Below are positions 1 to 8,026 of a DNA stretch of 8,026 bases, piece after piece. Below the pieces are notes generated by a model. It was not told the origin of the DNA and ran no database searches. It worked only from the letters and a program-made list of their open reading frames with translations. The first letter of the stretch is position 1; every line of letters begins with the position of its first letter. The stretch spans positions 1 through 8,026 of the forward strand of contig JAIMBU010000087.1 of NCBI GenBank assembly GCA_023511325.1, written 5' to 3'. Origin of the DNA: Gorillibacterium sp. (lineage in GTDB: Bacteria > Bacillota > Bacilli > Paenibacillales > NBRC-103111). A program made the position numbers and the translations under genes.

Positions 1-1
1 G

Positions 2-652
2 AAGGAAATGGGACGCTCTGCGGCTAGCGCACTGCGCAAGGCCGTACACAAGGAAGCCGTTATCGCGGTTACCGGGGGTTCCACTTTAGCTGAGGTAGCG
101 GGTCAATTGATTCCATCAGCAGCACTCAAAGGCAGCTTGTTCGTTCCGGCTCGGGGCGGAATTGGTGAGAGCGTCGAATTTCAGGCGAATACACTTGCAT
201 CCGTCATGGCTAAGAAGACGGGGGGTCAATACCGTCTGCTGCATGTACCCGACCATCTGGGAGAAGAAGCGTACAACACGATGATTCAGGAACCAAACAT
301 TCGCGAAATTATTCCAGTCATTCGTGGTGCCCGCATTGTGTTGCATGGAATCGGGGAAGCTAAGGTTATGGCGAGAAGAAGGAAAGCGGAGCAGCCTATG
401 CTTGATGCCTTGGATACGGCAGGCGCTCTCGCAGAAGCTTTCGGTTATTACTTCGACCGACATGGAATGGTTGTGCACCGCATGCCAACACTTGGCATGC
501 GACTCGAGGATCTCAAGCAGGTCGAGACGGTGATTGCCGTCGCCGGTGGTAGTAGTAAGGGAAAGAGCATCGCTGCCGTTCTCCGGTACGGTGCAGAGCA
601 TATTCTTGTAACCGATGAAGCCGCCGCCTTACAGATTATAGAACTAGACTAG
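2..652 (+). CDS. cggR: Central glycolytic genes regulator CggR, C-terminal part (5' end outside window)
   Basis: Transcriptional repressor of the SorC/DeoR-like family that, in Bacillus, controls the gapA operon and releases DNA when fructose-1,6-bisphosphate binds. The reading frame is open to the left edge, and the ATG at position 8 is internal, because the family protein is about 340 residues and only about 216 are here. What is present is the effector-binding domain; the N-terminal helix-turn-helix is off the window. Counting from the ATG at 8, visible family motifs are the phosphosugar-loop segment [10 protein letters not shown] near residue 21, [10 protein letters not shown] near 45, the [13 protein letters not shown] block near 113, EAFGYYF near 143 and [13 protein letters not shown] near 178. 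The gene ends 106 bases before gapA on the same strand, the usual cggR-gapA order. Its operator would lie upstream of cggR, so it is not visible. Identity is secure; only the missing N-terminus is unknown. Confidence 0.93.
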   Translation, partial: KEMGRSAASALRKAVHKEAVIAVTGGSTLAEVAGQLIPSAALKGSLFVPARGGIGESVEFQANTLASVMAKKTGGQYRLLHVPDHLGEEAYNTMIQEPNIREIIPVIRGARIVLHGIGEAKVMARRRKAEQPMLDALDTAGALAEAFGYYFDRHGMVVHRMPTLGMRLEDLKQVETVIAVAGGSSKGKSIAAVLRYGAEHILVTDEAAALQIIELD

Positions 653-742
653 TGGACGGAAGACGGTTCCACACGCAATTATTATTTTGTTTTCACGATG
701 GCAATGCCGTCTTGAGATAAGCTTCACTATATTCATCCACAT

Positions 743-750
743 AGGAGGAG
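743..750 (+). promoter_or_regulatory. gapA ribosome binding site
   Basis: AGGAGGAG lies 8 bases before the ATG at 759. It fixes the gapA start there and argues against the in-frame TTG at 687, which would add 24 residues unlike the family N-terminus [15 protein letters not shown]. Confidence 0.9.
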
Positions 751-758
751 TTATTACA

Positions 759-1766
759 ATGACAGTTAAAGTAGGCATTAACGGATTTGGACGGATCGGA
801 AGACTTGCATTTCGTCGTATTCAAGAAGTACAAGGGATTGAAGTTGTAGCAATCAATGATTTGACGGACGCTAAAATGTTGGCCCATTTGTTGAAATATG
901 ATACAACCCAGGGATCTTTCAAGGGTGATGTTGAAGTTCATGACGGCTTCTTCAAAGTTAACGGCAAAGAAGTTAAGGTTTTGGCTAACGCTAATCCTGA
1001 AGAATTGCCATGGGGCGAGCTTGGCGTAGACATCGTTCTTGAATGCACAGGTTTCTTCGTATCCCAAGAAGCAGCTGAAAAGCATCTTAAGGGCGGCGCG
1101 AAGAAGGTTGTTATCTCAGCTCCTGCTACTGGCGATGTTAAAACCGTTGTCTACAATGTTAACCATGAAATCCTTGATGGTACTGAAACAGTTATCTCCG
1201 GTGCTTCTTGTACCACGAACTGCTTAGCTCCAATGGCTAAAGTTCTTCAAGACAACTATGGTATTGCTCAAGGCTTGATGACAACAATCCATGCTTACAC
1301 AGGCGACCAGAATACACTGGATGCTCCGCACCGTAAAGGCGACTTCCGTCGTGCTCGCGCTGCTGCTGAGAACATCATCCCTAACACTACAGGCGCTGCT
1401 AAAGCAATCGGACTTGTTATTCCTGCACTTAAAGGCAAGCTTGATGGCGCAGCTCAACGTGTTCCAGTTGCAACTGGTTCTTTGACTGAACTCGTAACCG
1501 TTCTTGATAAGAAAGTTACTGCTGAAGAAGTTAATGCAGCAATGAAAGCCGCTTCTGACGAATCCTTCGGCTATACCGAAGACGAAATCGTATCTTCCGA
1601 TATCAAGGGCAGCACATTCGGCTCCCTGTTTGATGCAACACAAACCAAAGTATTGACGGTTGGTGACAAACAACTGGTTAAAACGGTTGCTTGGTACGAC
1701 AACGAAATGTCCTACACTGCGCAACTTATTCGCACTTTGGAATACTTCGCAAAACTGGCTAAGTAA
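759..1766 (+). CDS. gapA: Glyceraldehyde-3-phosphate dehydrogenase, type I, NAD-dependent
   Basis: Cytoplasmic homotetrameric enzyme that converts glyceraldehyde-3-phosphate, phosphate and NAD+ to 1,3-bisphosphoglycerate. It is 335 residues, the normal length. The Rossmann motif [10 protein letters not shown] spans residues 6-15, and D34 in AINDL is the acidic residue expected to favour NAD over NADP. The active-site motif SGASCTTNC places the catalytic cysteine at 151, with the partner histidine at 178 in TTIHAY. The C-terminal [12 protein letters not shown] block is intact. The sequence ([38 protein letters not shown]) is closer to the Paenibacillus/Lactobacillales type than to Bacillus subtilis GapA, as judged from memory. 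It follows cggR and precedes pgk, so it is likely the most strongly expressed gene of a CggR-controlled operon. The start is set by the Shine-Dalgarno at 743-750. Confidence 0.97.
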   Translation: MTVKVGINGFGRIGRLAFRRIQEVQGIEVVAINDLTDAKMLAHLLKYDTTQGSFKGDVEVHDGFFKVNGKEVKVLANANPEELPWGELGVDIVLECTGFFVSQEAAEKHLKGGAKKVVISAPATGDVKTVVYNVNHEILDGTETVISGASCTTNCLAPMAKVLQDNYGIAQGLMTTIHAYTGDQNTLDAPHRKGDFRRARAAAENIIPNTTGAAKAIGLVIPALKGKLDGAAQRVPVATGSLTELVTVLDKKVTAEEVNAAMKAASDESFGYTEDEIVSSDIKGSTFGSLFDATQTKVLTVGDKQLVKTVAWYDNEMSYTAQLIRTLEYFAKLAK

Positions 1767-1794
1767 GATTAGCCTAATAGATGCATAATCATTG

Positions 1795-1824
1795 GAGCGG
1801 AAACAGACTTGATCGTTTCCGCTC
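1795..1824 (+). terminator. Hairpin between gapA and pgk, possible partial terminator or mRNA-end stabiliser
   Basis: GAGCGGAAAC (1795-1804) pairs perfectly with GTTTCCGCTC (1815-1824) around a 10-base loop. The stem begins 28 bases after the gapA stop. Only a weak pyrimidine tail (CTCTTATG) follows, so this is not a classical strong intrinsic terminator. It could reduce read-through into pgk or protect the gapA 3' end, either of which would make gapA mRNA more abundant than downstream genes. The stem is seen in the sequence; the role is inferred. Confidence 0.6.
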
Positions 1825-1878
1825 TTATGAATGCTCTAGCGTATGATTGCCATTTGTGTTGATCCACTATATTGATGC

Positions 1879-1883
1879 GGAGG
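1879..1883 (+). promoter_or_regulatory. pgk ribosome binding site
   Basis: GGAGG (within GCGGAGGT) lies 8 bases before the ATG at 1892. This chooses the start over an in-frame TTG at 1847, whose extra 15 residues have no family match and no Shine-Dalgarno. Confidence 0.88.
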
Positions 1884-1891
1884 TACTCTAT

Positions 1892-3076
1892 ATGAACAAG
1901 AAAAGTATTCGTGATATAGCTGACTTAGCTGGAAAACGCGTCTTTGTTCGCGTTGACTTTAACGTACCGTTAGAAAATGGTGTAATTACGGATGACAATC
2001 GGATTGCCGAAACGCTACCTACTGTCAAATATCTGATTGAGCAAGGTGCAAAGATCATCTTGGCGAGTCACTTGGGTCGTCCACAAGGACAAGTCAATGA
2101 GAGCATGCGTCTGACTCCAGTTGCAGCGCGTCTTGCTGAGTTACTGGGCAAGCCTGTTGCTAAAGCTGACGAATCCGTAGGCGAAACAGTTAAAGCTCAA
2201 ATCGCTCAAATGAATAACGGCGATGTACTTGTGCTTGAAAACGTGCGTTTCCACAAGGGTGAAGAGAAGAATGACCCTGAGCTAGCTAAACAATTTGCTG
2301 AACTGGCTGACTTGTTTGTCAACGATGCCTTTGGTGCTGCTCACCGTGCTCATTCCTCAACAGAAGGTATCGCTCATTTCCTACCTGCAGTGTCCGGTCT
2401 CCTGATGGAGAAGGAGTTAGACGTGTTAGGTAGAGCGCTTAGTACTCCAGAACGTCCTTTCACCGCGATCATTGGCGGAGCTAAGGTTAAAGACAAGATC
2501 GACGTTATTGATAATTTAATCAAGCTTGCTGACAACATCATCATCGGTGGCGGCCTGTGTTTCACGTTCTTGAAAGCTAAAGGCTATGAAATCGGGGCTT
2601 CGATCGTTGACGAAGAAAAGGTTGAAGCAGCACTTGGCTTTATCAATAAAGCTGCAGAAAAAGGCGTAAACATGTTGTTGCCTATTGACGTAGTAGCTGC
2701 TGATTCATTCAGCGCTGACGCCAATACCAAAACTGTTCCTGCTAACGAAATTCTTGCTGGCTGGCTCGGTCTTGATATCGGACCAGAAACTTCTAAACTA
2801 TATGCAGACTGCATCGCCAACTCCAAGCTAGTCGTCTGGAACGGACCAATGGGCGTTTTTGAAATGGAGAAATTCGCGGCTGGTACCAAAGCTGTTTGTC
2901 AAGCTTGCGCAGATACAGTCGGCTATACCATAATTGGTGGTGGCGATTCCGCTGCTGCTGTTGAGAAGTTCGATATGAAAGAGAAAATGGATCACATCTC
3001 CACGGGCGGCGGTGCTTCTCTGGAATTCATGGAGGGCAAGGCGCTTCCAGGTGTTGTGGCTCTGCAAGACAAGTAA
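1892..3076 (+). CDS. pgk: Phosphoglycerate kinase
   Basis: Monomeric cytoplasmic kinase that transfers the acyl phosphate of 1,3-bisphosphoglycerate to ADP, giving 3-phosphoglycerate and ATP. It is 394 residues, the usual bacterial length. In the N-terminal substrate domain, RVDFNVP is at residues 20-26 and the 3-phosphoglycerate-binding SHLGRP at 59-64. Further on come [26 protein letters not shown], and [11 protein letters not shown], which opens the nucleotide domain. Near the C-terminus are the ATP-binding [21 protein letters not shown] and [18 protein letters not shown] blocks. No frameshift or missing key motif is seen. It lies 125 bases after gapA, with a hairpin between them, and 138 bases before tpiA. 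Expression is likely by read-through from gapA, perhaps helped by a local promoter. Confidence 0.97.
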   Translation: MNKKSIRDIADLAGKRVFVRVDFNVPLENGVITDDNRIAETLPTVKYLIEQGAKIILASHLGRPQGQVNESMRLTPVAARLAELLGKPVAKADESVGETVKAQIAQMNNGDVLVLENVRFHKGEEKNDPELAKQFAELADLFVNDAFGAAHRAHSSTEGIAHFLPAVSGLLMEKELDVLGRALSTPERPFTAIIGGAKVKDKIDVIDNLIKLADNIIIGGGLCFTFLKAKGYEIGASIVDEEKVEAALGFINKAAEKGVNMLLPIDVVAADSFSADANTKTVPANEILAGWLGLDIGPETSKLYADCIANSKLVVWNGPMGVFEMEKFAAGTKAVCQACADTVGYTIIGGGDSAAAVEKFDMKEKMDHISTGGGASLEFMEGKALPGVVALQDK

Positions 3077-3091
3077 AGCTAGTTCAACGCT

Positions 3092-3117
3092 TTAAATGAA
3101 GTGGCCGCTTCATTTAA
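3092..3117. repeat. Perfect 10-bp inverted repeat between pgk and tpiA
   Basis: TTAAATGAAG (3092-3101) is followed by TGGCCG and then CTTCATTTAA (3108-3117). Even the centre is nearly palindromic (GTGGCCGC, one mismatched pair), so the element reads almost the same on both strands over 26 bases. It starts 15 bases after the pgk stop. There is no T-run after it, so a terminator is not well supported. It may be an mRNA hairpin that separates pgk from tpiA, or a protein-binding operator. The remaining tpiA leader (3118-3197) shows nothing else I can name. Confidence 0.6.
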
Positions 3118-3197
3118 TAGCAACAGCAAGTCTCCGAACTCCTATAGGAATCGGATATTATACCAGCGAAGCGCCGTTTCACTTTTCGAAAAAGCGC

Positions 3198-3204
3198 AAA
3201 GGAG
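3198..3204 (+). promoter_or_regulatory. tpiA ribosome binding site
   Basis: AAAGGAG lies 10 bases before the ATG at 3215. This favours that start over an in-frame GTG at 3101 inside the pgk-tpiA palindrome, which would add 38 residues before the family start [12 protein letters not shown]. Confidence 0.9.
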
Positions 3205-3214
3205 TGTTGGATCA

Positions 3215-3967
3215 ATGAGAAAACCAATTATTGCAGGCAACTGGAAAATGTTCAAAACGGCTAAAGAAGCCGCTGCATTTGCAGAGGAAATTAAAGGCAA
3301 AGCGGAAGTAGAAGGCGTGGAAAGTGTCATTTGTGCACCTTATACGAATCTTTCCGTTTTGGTAGAAGCGTTTAAGGGCACCGCAATTAAAGTTGGCGCG
3401 CAAAACTTGCACTGGGCAGACAATGGTGCCTACACGGGTGAAATCAGCGGTGAAATGCTGAAGGAAATCGGCGTAGACTACGTGATCATCGGTCACTCCG
3501 AGCGCAGAGAATATTTTGCCGAAACCGACGAAACCGTCAACAAGAAAATCAAAGCGGCATTCAAGTATGATCTGACTCCGATCCTCTGCGTTGGCGAAAA
3601 GCTGGAAGAACGCGAAGCTGGTCGTACGAAAGACGTCTGTAAGGTTCAGACTGAAGCTGCCTTTGCTGGACTCGACAAAGAGTTAGCGACTAAAGTCGTT
3701 ATCGCATATGAGCCGATTTGGGCCATTGGCACAGGAAAGTCTTCTACTTCTGCAGACGCTAATGAAGTGATTGCCTACATCCGCGAGCTTGTTGCTGGCT
3801 TGTATGGTGCAGAGACGGCAGCGGCTGTTCGGATTCAATACGGCGGCAGCGTAAAACCTAACAACATCAGTGAATACATGGGTATGTCCGACATTGATGG
3901 GGCTTTGGTTGGAGGAGCTAGCCTTGAGCCTGCTTCCTACATTCAGTTGGTTGAGGGGGCACACTAA
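3215..3967 (+). CDS. tpiA: Triosephosphate isomerase
   Basis: Dimeric TIM-barrel enzyme that interconverts dihydroxyacetone phosphate and glyceraldehyde-3-phosphate, feeding gapA. It is 250 residues, normal for bacteria. The substrate-binding pair N9 and K11 sits in AGNWKM, the catalytic histidine is H94 in IIGHSERR, and the catalytic base is E166 in [12 protein letters not shown], which also carries the flexible loop 6. The phosphate-binding YGGSVKP and ALVGGASL loops are present near the C-terminus. All key residues are intact. The stop codon is separated by a single base from the gpmI start, so the two genes are almost certainly translated from one mRNA, with the gpmI Shine-Dalgarno lying inside the last codons of tpiA. 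Confidence 0.97.
   Translation: MRKPIIAGNWKMFKTAKEAAAFAEEIKGKAEVEGVESVICAPYTNLSVLVEAFKGTAIKVGAQNLHWADNGAYTGEISGEMLKEIGVDYVIIGHSERREYFAETDETVNKKIKAAFKYDLTPILCVGEKLEEREAGRTKDVCKVQTEAAFAGLDKELATKVVIAYEPIWAIGTGKSSTSADANEVIAYIRELVAGLYGAETAAAVRIQYGGSVKPNNISEYMGMSDIDGALVGGASLEPASYIQLVEGAH
3953..3959 (+). promoter_or_regulatory. gpmI ribosome binding site within the tpiA 3' end
   Basis: GAGGGGG lies 9 bases before the ATG at 3969 and overlaps codons for the last residues of tpiA. It supports the ATG at 3969 rather than an in-frame ATG at 3870, which would overlap tpiA by about 100 bases and add 33 unrelated residues. Confidence 0.8.
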
Positions 3968-3968
3968 T

Positions 3969-5507
3969 ATGTCCAGACCTAAACCAGTTGCCTTAATTAT
4001 TCTCGACGGATTCGGTTTGCGGGAAGAAACGCAAGGCAATGCCATTGCTGCGGCGAACAAACCGAACTATGATAAGCTTTGGGCGGAGTGTGCGCACACA
4101 ACGCTTAAAGCAAGCGGAGAATCTGTTGGTCTTCCTGATGGACAAATGGGCAACTCCGAGGTGGGTCACCTGAATATCGGCTCCGGTCGGATTATTTATC
4201 AGGATCTGACCCGGGTAACCAAGTCTATTCGCGACGGTGACTTCTACGAGAATTTGTACTTGGCTGGTGCTGCTCGTCAAGCGAAAGCCAACAATAAGAA
4301 GCTTCACCTGTTCGGGCTTTTGTCCGATGGTGGAGTTCACAGCCATATCGACCACCTATTCGCGCTGCTTGATCTAGCGAAAAGAGAAGGGCTGACTGAG
4401 GTTTACGTCCATCCGTTCCTGGACGGTCGTGACGTAGCTCCAGATAGTGGTCTTGCTTTCATCAAACAGCTTCAAGCGAAGATTGACGAGCTTGGTGTTG
4501 GTAAAATTGCTTCAATCATGGGTCGCTATTACGCTATGGACCGTGACAAACGTTGGGAACGAGAAGAGAAATCCTATCGTGCCATGGTATATGGTGATGG
4601 TTTACAAGCTCAGAACGCAGTTGAGGCTGTTGAGAAATCCTACGAGAATTCGGTTTATGACGAATTCATTCTTCCGGTAACCATTACGGATGCCGAAGGT
4701 CATGCAGCAGGTTTGGTGGAATCCGGCGATTCCGTCATCTTCTTTAACTTCCGTCCTGACCGTGCCATTCAGCTTTCCCAAGCGTTCACATCTGATGAAT
4801 TCATTGGCTTTAATCGGGGTGTGAACCATCCAAGAGATTTGTATTTTGTCTGTATGACCACCTACAGCCAAGCGATTCATGCACATATTGCTTTTTCACA
4901 TAAGGAAATTGATGATACACTAGGAGAAGTGCTTTCTCGTAACGGGCTGACGCAACTGCGCACAGCCGAAACGGAAAAGTATCCTCATGTAACCTTTTTC
5001 TTTAACGGTGGTAGTGAAGCGGTAAATGTCGGAGAAAGCCGGGTACTGATCAGCTCGCCGAAGGTCGCAACTTACGACTTACAGCCTGAGATGAGTGCTT
5101 ATGAGTTGGCTCAGTCGACAGTAAATGAGATCGAGTCAGATAAACACGACGTGATCATCTTAAACTTCGCTAACGCTGACATGGTGGGTCACTCCGGTCT
5201 GATGGAGCCGACGATCAAAGCTGTTGAAGCTGTGGATGCCTGCCTTGGTCAAGTGGTTGCTGCCATTCTGGCTAAAGGTGGAGTTGCCTTAATTACGGCA
5301 GACCATGGTAACGCAGATATCGTCCGTGACAGTGAAGACAAACCATTCACAGCACACACGACACAGCCCGTACCCTTTATTCTGGTCGGTCGTCAAGTGG
5401 GGCTTCGTGAAGGGGGTATCCTTGCGGATCTAGCTCCAACCATGCTAGAACTGCTGGGTATTGAGCAACCTGCAAGTATGACAGGGCAATCATTAATCAA
5501 CTCCTAA
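3969..5507 (+). CDS. gpmI: 2,3-bisphosphoglycerate-independent phosphoglycerate mutase
   Basis: Converts 3-phosphoglycerate to 2-phosphoglycerate through a phosphoserine intermediate using two manganese ions. It belongs to the alkaline phosphatase superfamily and is unrelated to the cofactor-dependent GpmA type. It is 512 residues, the usual length. The first metal ligand is D13 in LIILDGFG, and the phosphorylated serine is S63 in [13 protein letters not shown]. The transferase-domain insert carries [12 protein letters not shown] and [14 protein letters not shown]. The second metal cluster is seen in [20 protein letters not shown] and ADHGNAD. No defect is visible. It follows tpiA by one base and is 104 bases before eno. 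In spore formers this enzyme is known to be sensitive to pH and manganese, which is established for the family rather than shown here. Confidence 0.97.
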   Translation: MSRPKPVALIILDGFGLREETQGNAIAAANKPNYDKLWAECAHTTLKASGESVGLPDGQMGNSEVGHLNIGSGRIIYQDLTRVTKSIRDGDFYENLYLAGAARQAKANNKKLHLFGLLSDGGVHSHIDHLFALLDLAKREGLTEVYVHPFLDGRDVAPDSGLAFIKQLQAKIDELGVGKIASIMGRYYAMDRDKRWEREEKSYRAMVYGDGLQAQNAVEAVEKSYENSVYDEFILPVTITDAEGHAAGLVESGDSVIFFNFRPDRAIQLSQAFTSDEFIGFNRGVNHPRDLYFVCMTTYSQAIHAHIAFSHKEIDDTLGEVLSRNGLTQLRTAETEKYPHVTFFFNGGSEAVNVGESRVLISSPKVATYDLQPEMSAYELAQSTVNEIESDKHDVIILNFANADMVGHSGLMEPTIKAVEAVDACLGQVVAAILAKGGVALITADHGNADIVRDSEDKPFTAHTTQPVPFILVGRQVGLREGGILADLAPTMLELLGIEQPASMTGQSLINS

Positions 5508-5526
5508 TCAAACGGAGCTGCTTAGA

Positions 5527-5557
5527 TTGGCTAGTTCAACAAACCAAATGCTACAAT
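5527..5557 (+). promoter_or_regulatory. Possible eno promoter with extended -10
   Basis: In the 104-base gpmI-eno spacer, TACAAT (5552-5557) is preceded by TGC, giving an extended -10 (TGCTACAAT). A TTGGCT -35-like box at 5527-5532 sits at a long 19-base spacing. TACAATCAA occurs again at 5576-5584, so the -10 match may partly be repeat or chance. If real, it would give eno expression in addition to operon read-through. No experimental support is available. Confidence 0.35.
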
Positions 5558-5595
5558 CAAGGCAATACCAAACGTTACAATCAAATTAAAAATTG

Positions 5596-6853
<1,258 letters not shown>

Positions 6854-6861
6854 AAGAAGTA

Positions 6862-6984
6862 ATAAGACTTATAGGAATTATAAGACTAAGTCTTAATTGA
6901 TAAAAAATCCCGAGGTGTCATACCTATAACACCTCCGAGGTGTCAGAAAACTGATAAAACTTATAAGACTTATAGAATTTATAA
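6862..6984. repeat. Cluster of short direct and inverted repeats in the eno-tRNA spacer
   Basis: The 167-base AT-rich spacer holds several repeats. ATAAGACTTATAG occurs at 6862-6874 and 6963-6975, each followed by a similar tail ending ATAA. TAAGACT-A-AGTCTTA is a perfect palindrome at 6881-6895. CCGAGGTGTCA occurs at 6910-6920 and 6935-6945. The segment ACACCTC (6929-6935) can pair either with GAGGTGT at 6912-6918 (10-base loop) or with GAGGTGT at 6937-6943 (1-base centre), so two mutually exclusive foldings exist. There is no T-run to make a classical terminator. The function is unknown; similar small repeats between genes are remembered from candidate-phyla-radiation genomes but were not checked. 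Confidence 0.7.
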
Positions 6985-6985
6985 T
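6980..6985 (+). promoter_or_regulatory. Possible -10 box for tRNA-Leu
   Basis: TATAAT is a perfect -10 consensus about 35 bases before the tRNA, and a start near 6992 would give a leader of about 29 bases. No good -35 lies at the normal spacing, and the spacer is AT-rich, so chance is likely enough to keep this tentative. The box overlaps the small inverted repeat TAATGT-CAA-ACATTA at 6982-6996. Confidence 0.3.
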
Positions 6986-7020
6986 GTCAAACATTAGACG
7001 TTAGAACTTAGGCGACTTTT

Positions 7021-7107
7021 GGGCGAGTGGCGGAATTGGCAGACGCGTAGGTCTCAAAAACCTATCCCGACTCAATCGGGGTGAGAGTTCGACTCTCTCC
7101 TCGCCCA
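7021..7107 (+). tRNA. tRNA-Leu, anticodon CAA
   Basis: A complete class II tRNA can be folded by hand. Acceptor GGGCGAG (7021-7027) pairs with CTCGCCC (7100-7106), followed by discriminator A at 7107. The anticodon stem is TAGGT (7048-7052) with ACCTA (7060-7064), and the loop CTCAAAA carries anticodon CAA at 7055-7057, which reads the leucine codon UUG. A long variable arm is formed by CCCGA (7066-7070) and TCGGG (7076-7080). The T arm is GAGAG (7083-7087), loop TTCGACT, and CTCTC (7095-7099). The D-arm segment TGGCGGAATTGGCAGACGC is typical of tRNA-Leu. The 3' CCA is not encoded. It ends 9 bases before the convergent guaB stop. Confidence 0.96.
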
Positions 7108-7116
7108 CAAAAAACT

Positions 7117-8026
7117 TTACCTTGCCTCAACATCATGCGGACCCGACTCAATCAATGAACTTTGAGTAATCTGAATAAATTCTGCTTTTTCCCAAAGCTC
7201 TTTAATATTTCTTGCTCCACAATAAGAAAAACCAGAACGAACTCCTCCTAAAAGTTGGTGAACTAGATCAACAACCGACCCCCGATAAAGCACCACTGCC
7301 TCAATCCCTTCAGCCGCATAACGCCTCAAATCGCGTTTAACACTTTTGTCTTTTTTCTGTCGATCAATATTAGCTATCAAGGAAGCCATCCCTCGAGTTA
7401 ATTTATACTTTTTGTTATTCCGAAAAAAAGTGATTGCCGGGCTTTCTTCACAACCAGCAAATAAACTACCAATCATTACTGTTGATGCTCCAACCGCCAA
7501 AGCCTTAACAATATCTCCTGATTGTCTTATCCCTCCATCAGCAATCACCGGCACATTGTGTTTTTTAGCGACGCTAACACATTCATCAACCGCAGTTAAT
7601 TGAGGCACTCCGGCTCCAGTAATAATTCTTGTAGTACATAAAGCCCCGGGTCCAATCCCCACCTTTACTGCCGAAGCTCCATTTTTAATTAAATCTTTAG
7701 TTGCCTCAGCCGTAGCCACATTACCGGCGATAAATTCCGTCTTTGGAAATTTTTTTGTTAATTTTCTTAAAACTTTTAGTAAAAAAGAGTTATGACCATG
7801 AGCAATATCAATCACAATTACATCAGCTCCAGCAGAAATTAAAGCTTTGGTTCGCTGTTCATAATCTCCCTTTATTCCTATTGCCGCCCCAACTAAAAGA
7901 TTTTCTTTTTTTACTTTTTTAACCTCCTTCATTTCCTCCTCTATTGTTAAAAATCGGTGAATTATCCCAATTCCCCCCAATTTAGCCATTTTAATTGCCA
8001 TCTTACTTTCGGTTACTGTATCCATA
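7117..8026 (-). CDS. guaB: IMP dehydrogenase without CBS domains, C-terminal part (5' end outside window)
   Basis: IMP dehydrogenase oxidises IMP to XMP with NAD+, the committed step to guanine nucleotides. The frame runs off the right edge: the ATG at 8025 encodes the internal methionine of the family motif MDTVTES, so perhaps 60-70 residues are missing. Numbering from that methionine, GGIGIIH is at 17-23, DIAHGHN near 73-79, GNVATAEAT at 101-109, and the catalytic cysteine is C130 in [23 protein letters not shown] is at 161-172, with [18 protein letters not shown] and EGIEA following. Only about 20 residues separate GGIGIIH from LLVGAA, where typical enzymes carry two CBS domains of about 120 residues, so these are absent. 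AHGHN and GNVATAE favour IMP dehydrogenase over GMP reductase. The RY dyad of the mobile flap appears as RQ (222-223) in my alignment, which is uncertain. Codon use is AT-rich, like the eno 3' part. Confidence 0.85.
   Translation of the reverse strand, partial: MDTVTESKMAIKMAKLGGIGIIHRFLTIEEEMKEVKKVKKENLLVGAAIGIKGDYEQRTKALISAGADVIVIDIAHGHNSFLLKVLRKLTKKFPKTEFIAGNVATAEATKDLIKNGASAVKVGIGPGALCTTRIITGAGVPQLTAVDECVSVAKKHNVPVIADGGIRQSGDIVKALAVGASTVMIGSLFAGCEESPAITFFRNNKKYKLTRGMASLIANIDRQKKDKSVKRDLRRYAAEGIEAVVLYRGSVVDLVHQLLGGVRSGFSYCGARNIKELWEKAEFIQITQSSLIESGPHDVEAR

Noticed and set aside
687..758. Longer gapA starting at the TTG at 687
   Set aside because: No Shine-Dalgarno at 687, and the added residues do not match the family; a strong site precedes the ATG at 759.
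1224..1724. Antisense open frame across gapA
   Set aside because: Shadow of a conserved gene, with cysteine- and serine-rich composition, no Shine-Dalgarno and no recognisable domain.
3870..3968. Longer gpmI starting at the ATG at 3870 and overlapping tpiA
   Set aside because: The extra residues are an out-of-frame reading of the tpiA end; the family start [16 protein letters not shown] is at 3969.
6862..6984. CRISPR array or replication origin in the AT-rich spacer
   Set aside because: Only two copies of each short unit, with no regular spacers; no DnaA-box cluster and no cas or replication genes are visible.
7021..7107. tRNA-Ser because of the long variable arm
   Set aside because: The anticodon loop CTCAAAA gives CAA, and the D-arm sequence is the leucine type.
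7346..7603. Plus-strand open frame opposite guaB
   Set aside because: It lies wholly over the conserved catalytic barrel of guaB and shows no independent coding signal.
7117..8026. GMP reductase instead of IMP dehydrogenase
   Set aside because: The AHGHN, GNVATAE and GGIRQSGDI segments and the ESGPHDV-type C-terminus fit IMP dehydrogenase better, although the missing CBS domains and the flap leave slight doubt.

Overview
The window joins two stretches of different origin. Positions 1 to about 6460-6500 look like a Gram-positive low-to-mid-GC Firmicute, most likely a Paenibacillaceae (Paenibacillus-like) member. This rests on the gene order (cggR, gapA, pgk, tpiA, gpmI, eno on one strand), strong AGGAGG-type ribosome binding sites and remembered family resemblance; no search was run. 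The last ~1.5 kb, from within eno to the right edge, has different codon use: ATA, AGG, AGA and TTT become common. It resembles a candidate-phyla-radiation (Patescibacteria, Microgenomates-like) genome, which is a weaker inference.

Layout: 2-652, 3' part of cggR, the glycolytic repressor; 759-1766 gapA; a hairpin at 1795-1824; 1892-3076 pgk; a palindrome at 3092-3117; 3215-3967 tpiA; 3969-5507 gpmI; a possible promoter at 5527-5557; 5612-6853 eno, whose first ~285 codons belong to the Firmicute operon and whose last ~120 codons belong to the second source. Then come an AT-rich spacer with repeats (6854-7020), a tRNA-Leu(CAA) at 7021-7107, and on the minus strand the 3' part of an IMP dehydrogenase gene lacking CBS domains, which runs off the right edge.

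The five enzymes carry out the lower half of glycolysis as consecutive steps: triose phosphate interconversion, oxidation to 1,3-bisphosphoglycerate, ATP formation, mutase and dehydration to phosphoenolpyruvate. In relatives CggR represses this operon until fructose-1,6-bisphosphate accumulates. The right-hand genes concern translation (tRNA) and guanine nucleotide synthesis and have no evident functional link to the operon.

No new multi-gene system was recognised. The most notable feature is the in-frame join inside enolase. The likeliest explanation is a metagenomic assembly chimera at a conserved enolase motif; a real recombination or transfer event cannot be excluded from sequence alone.
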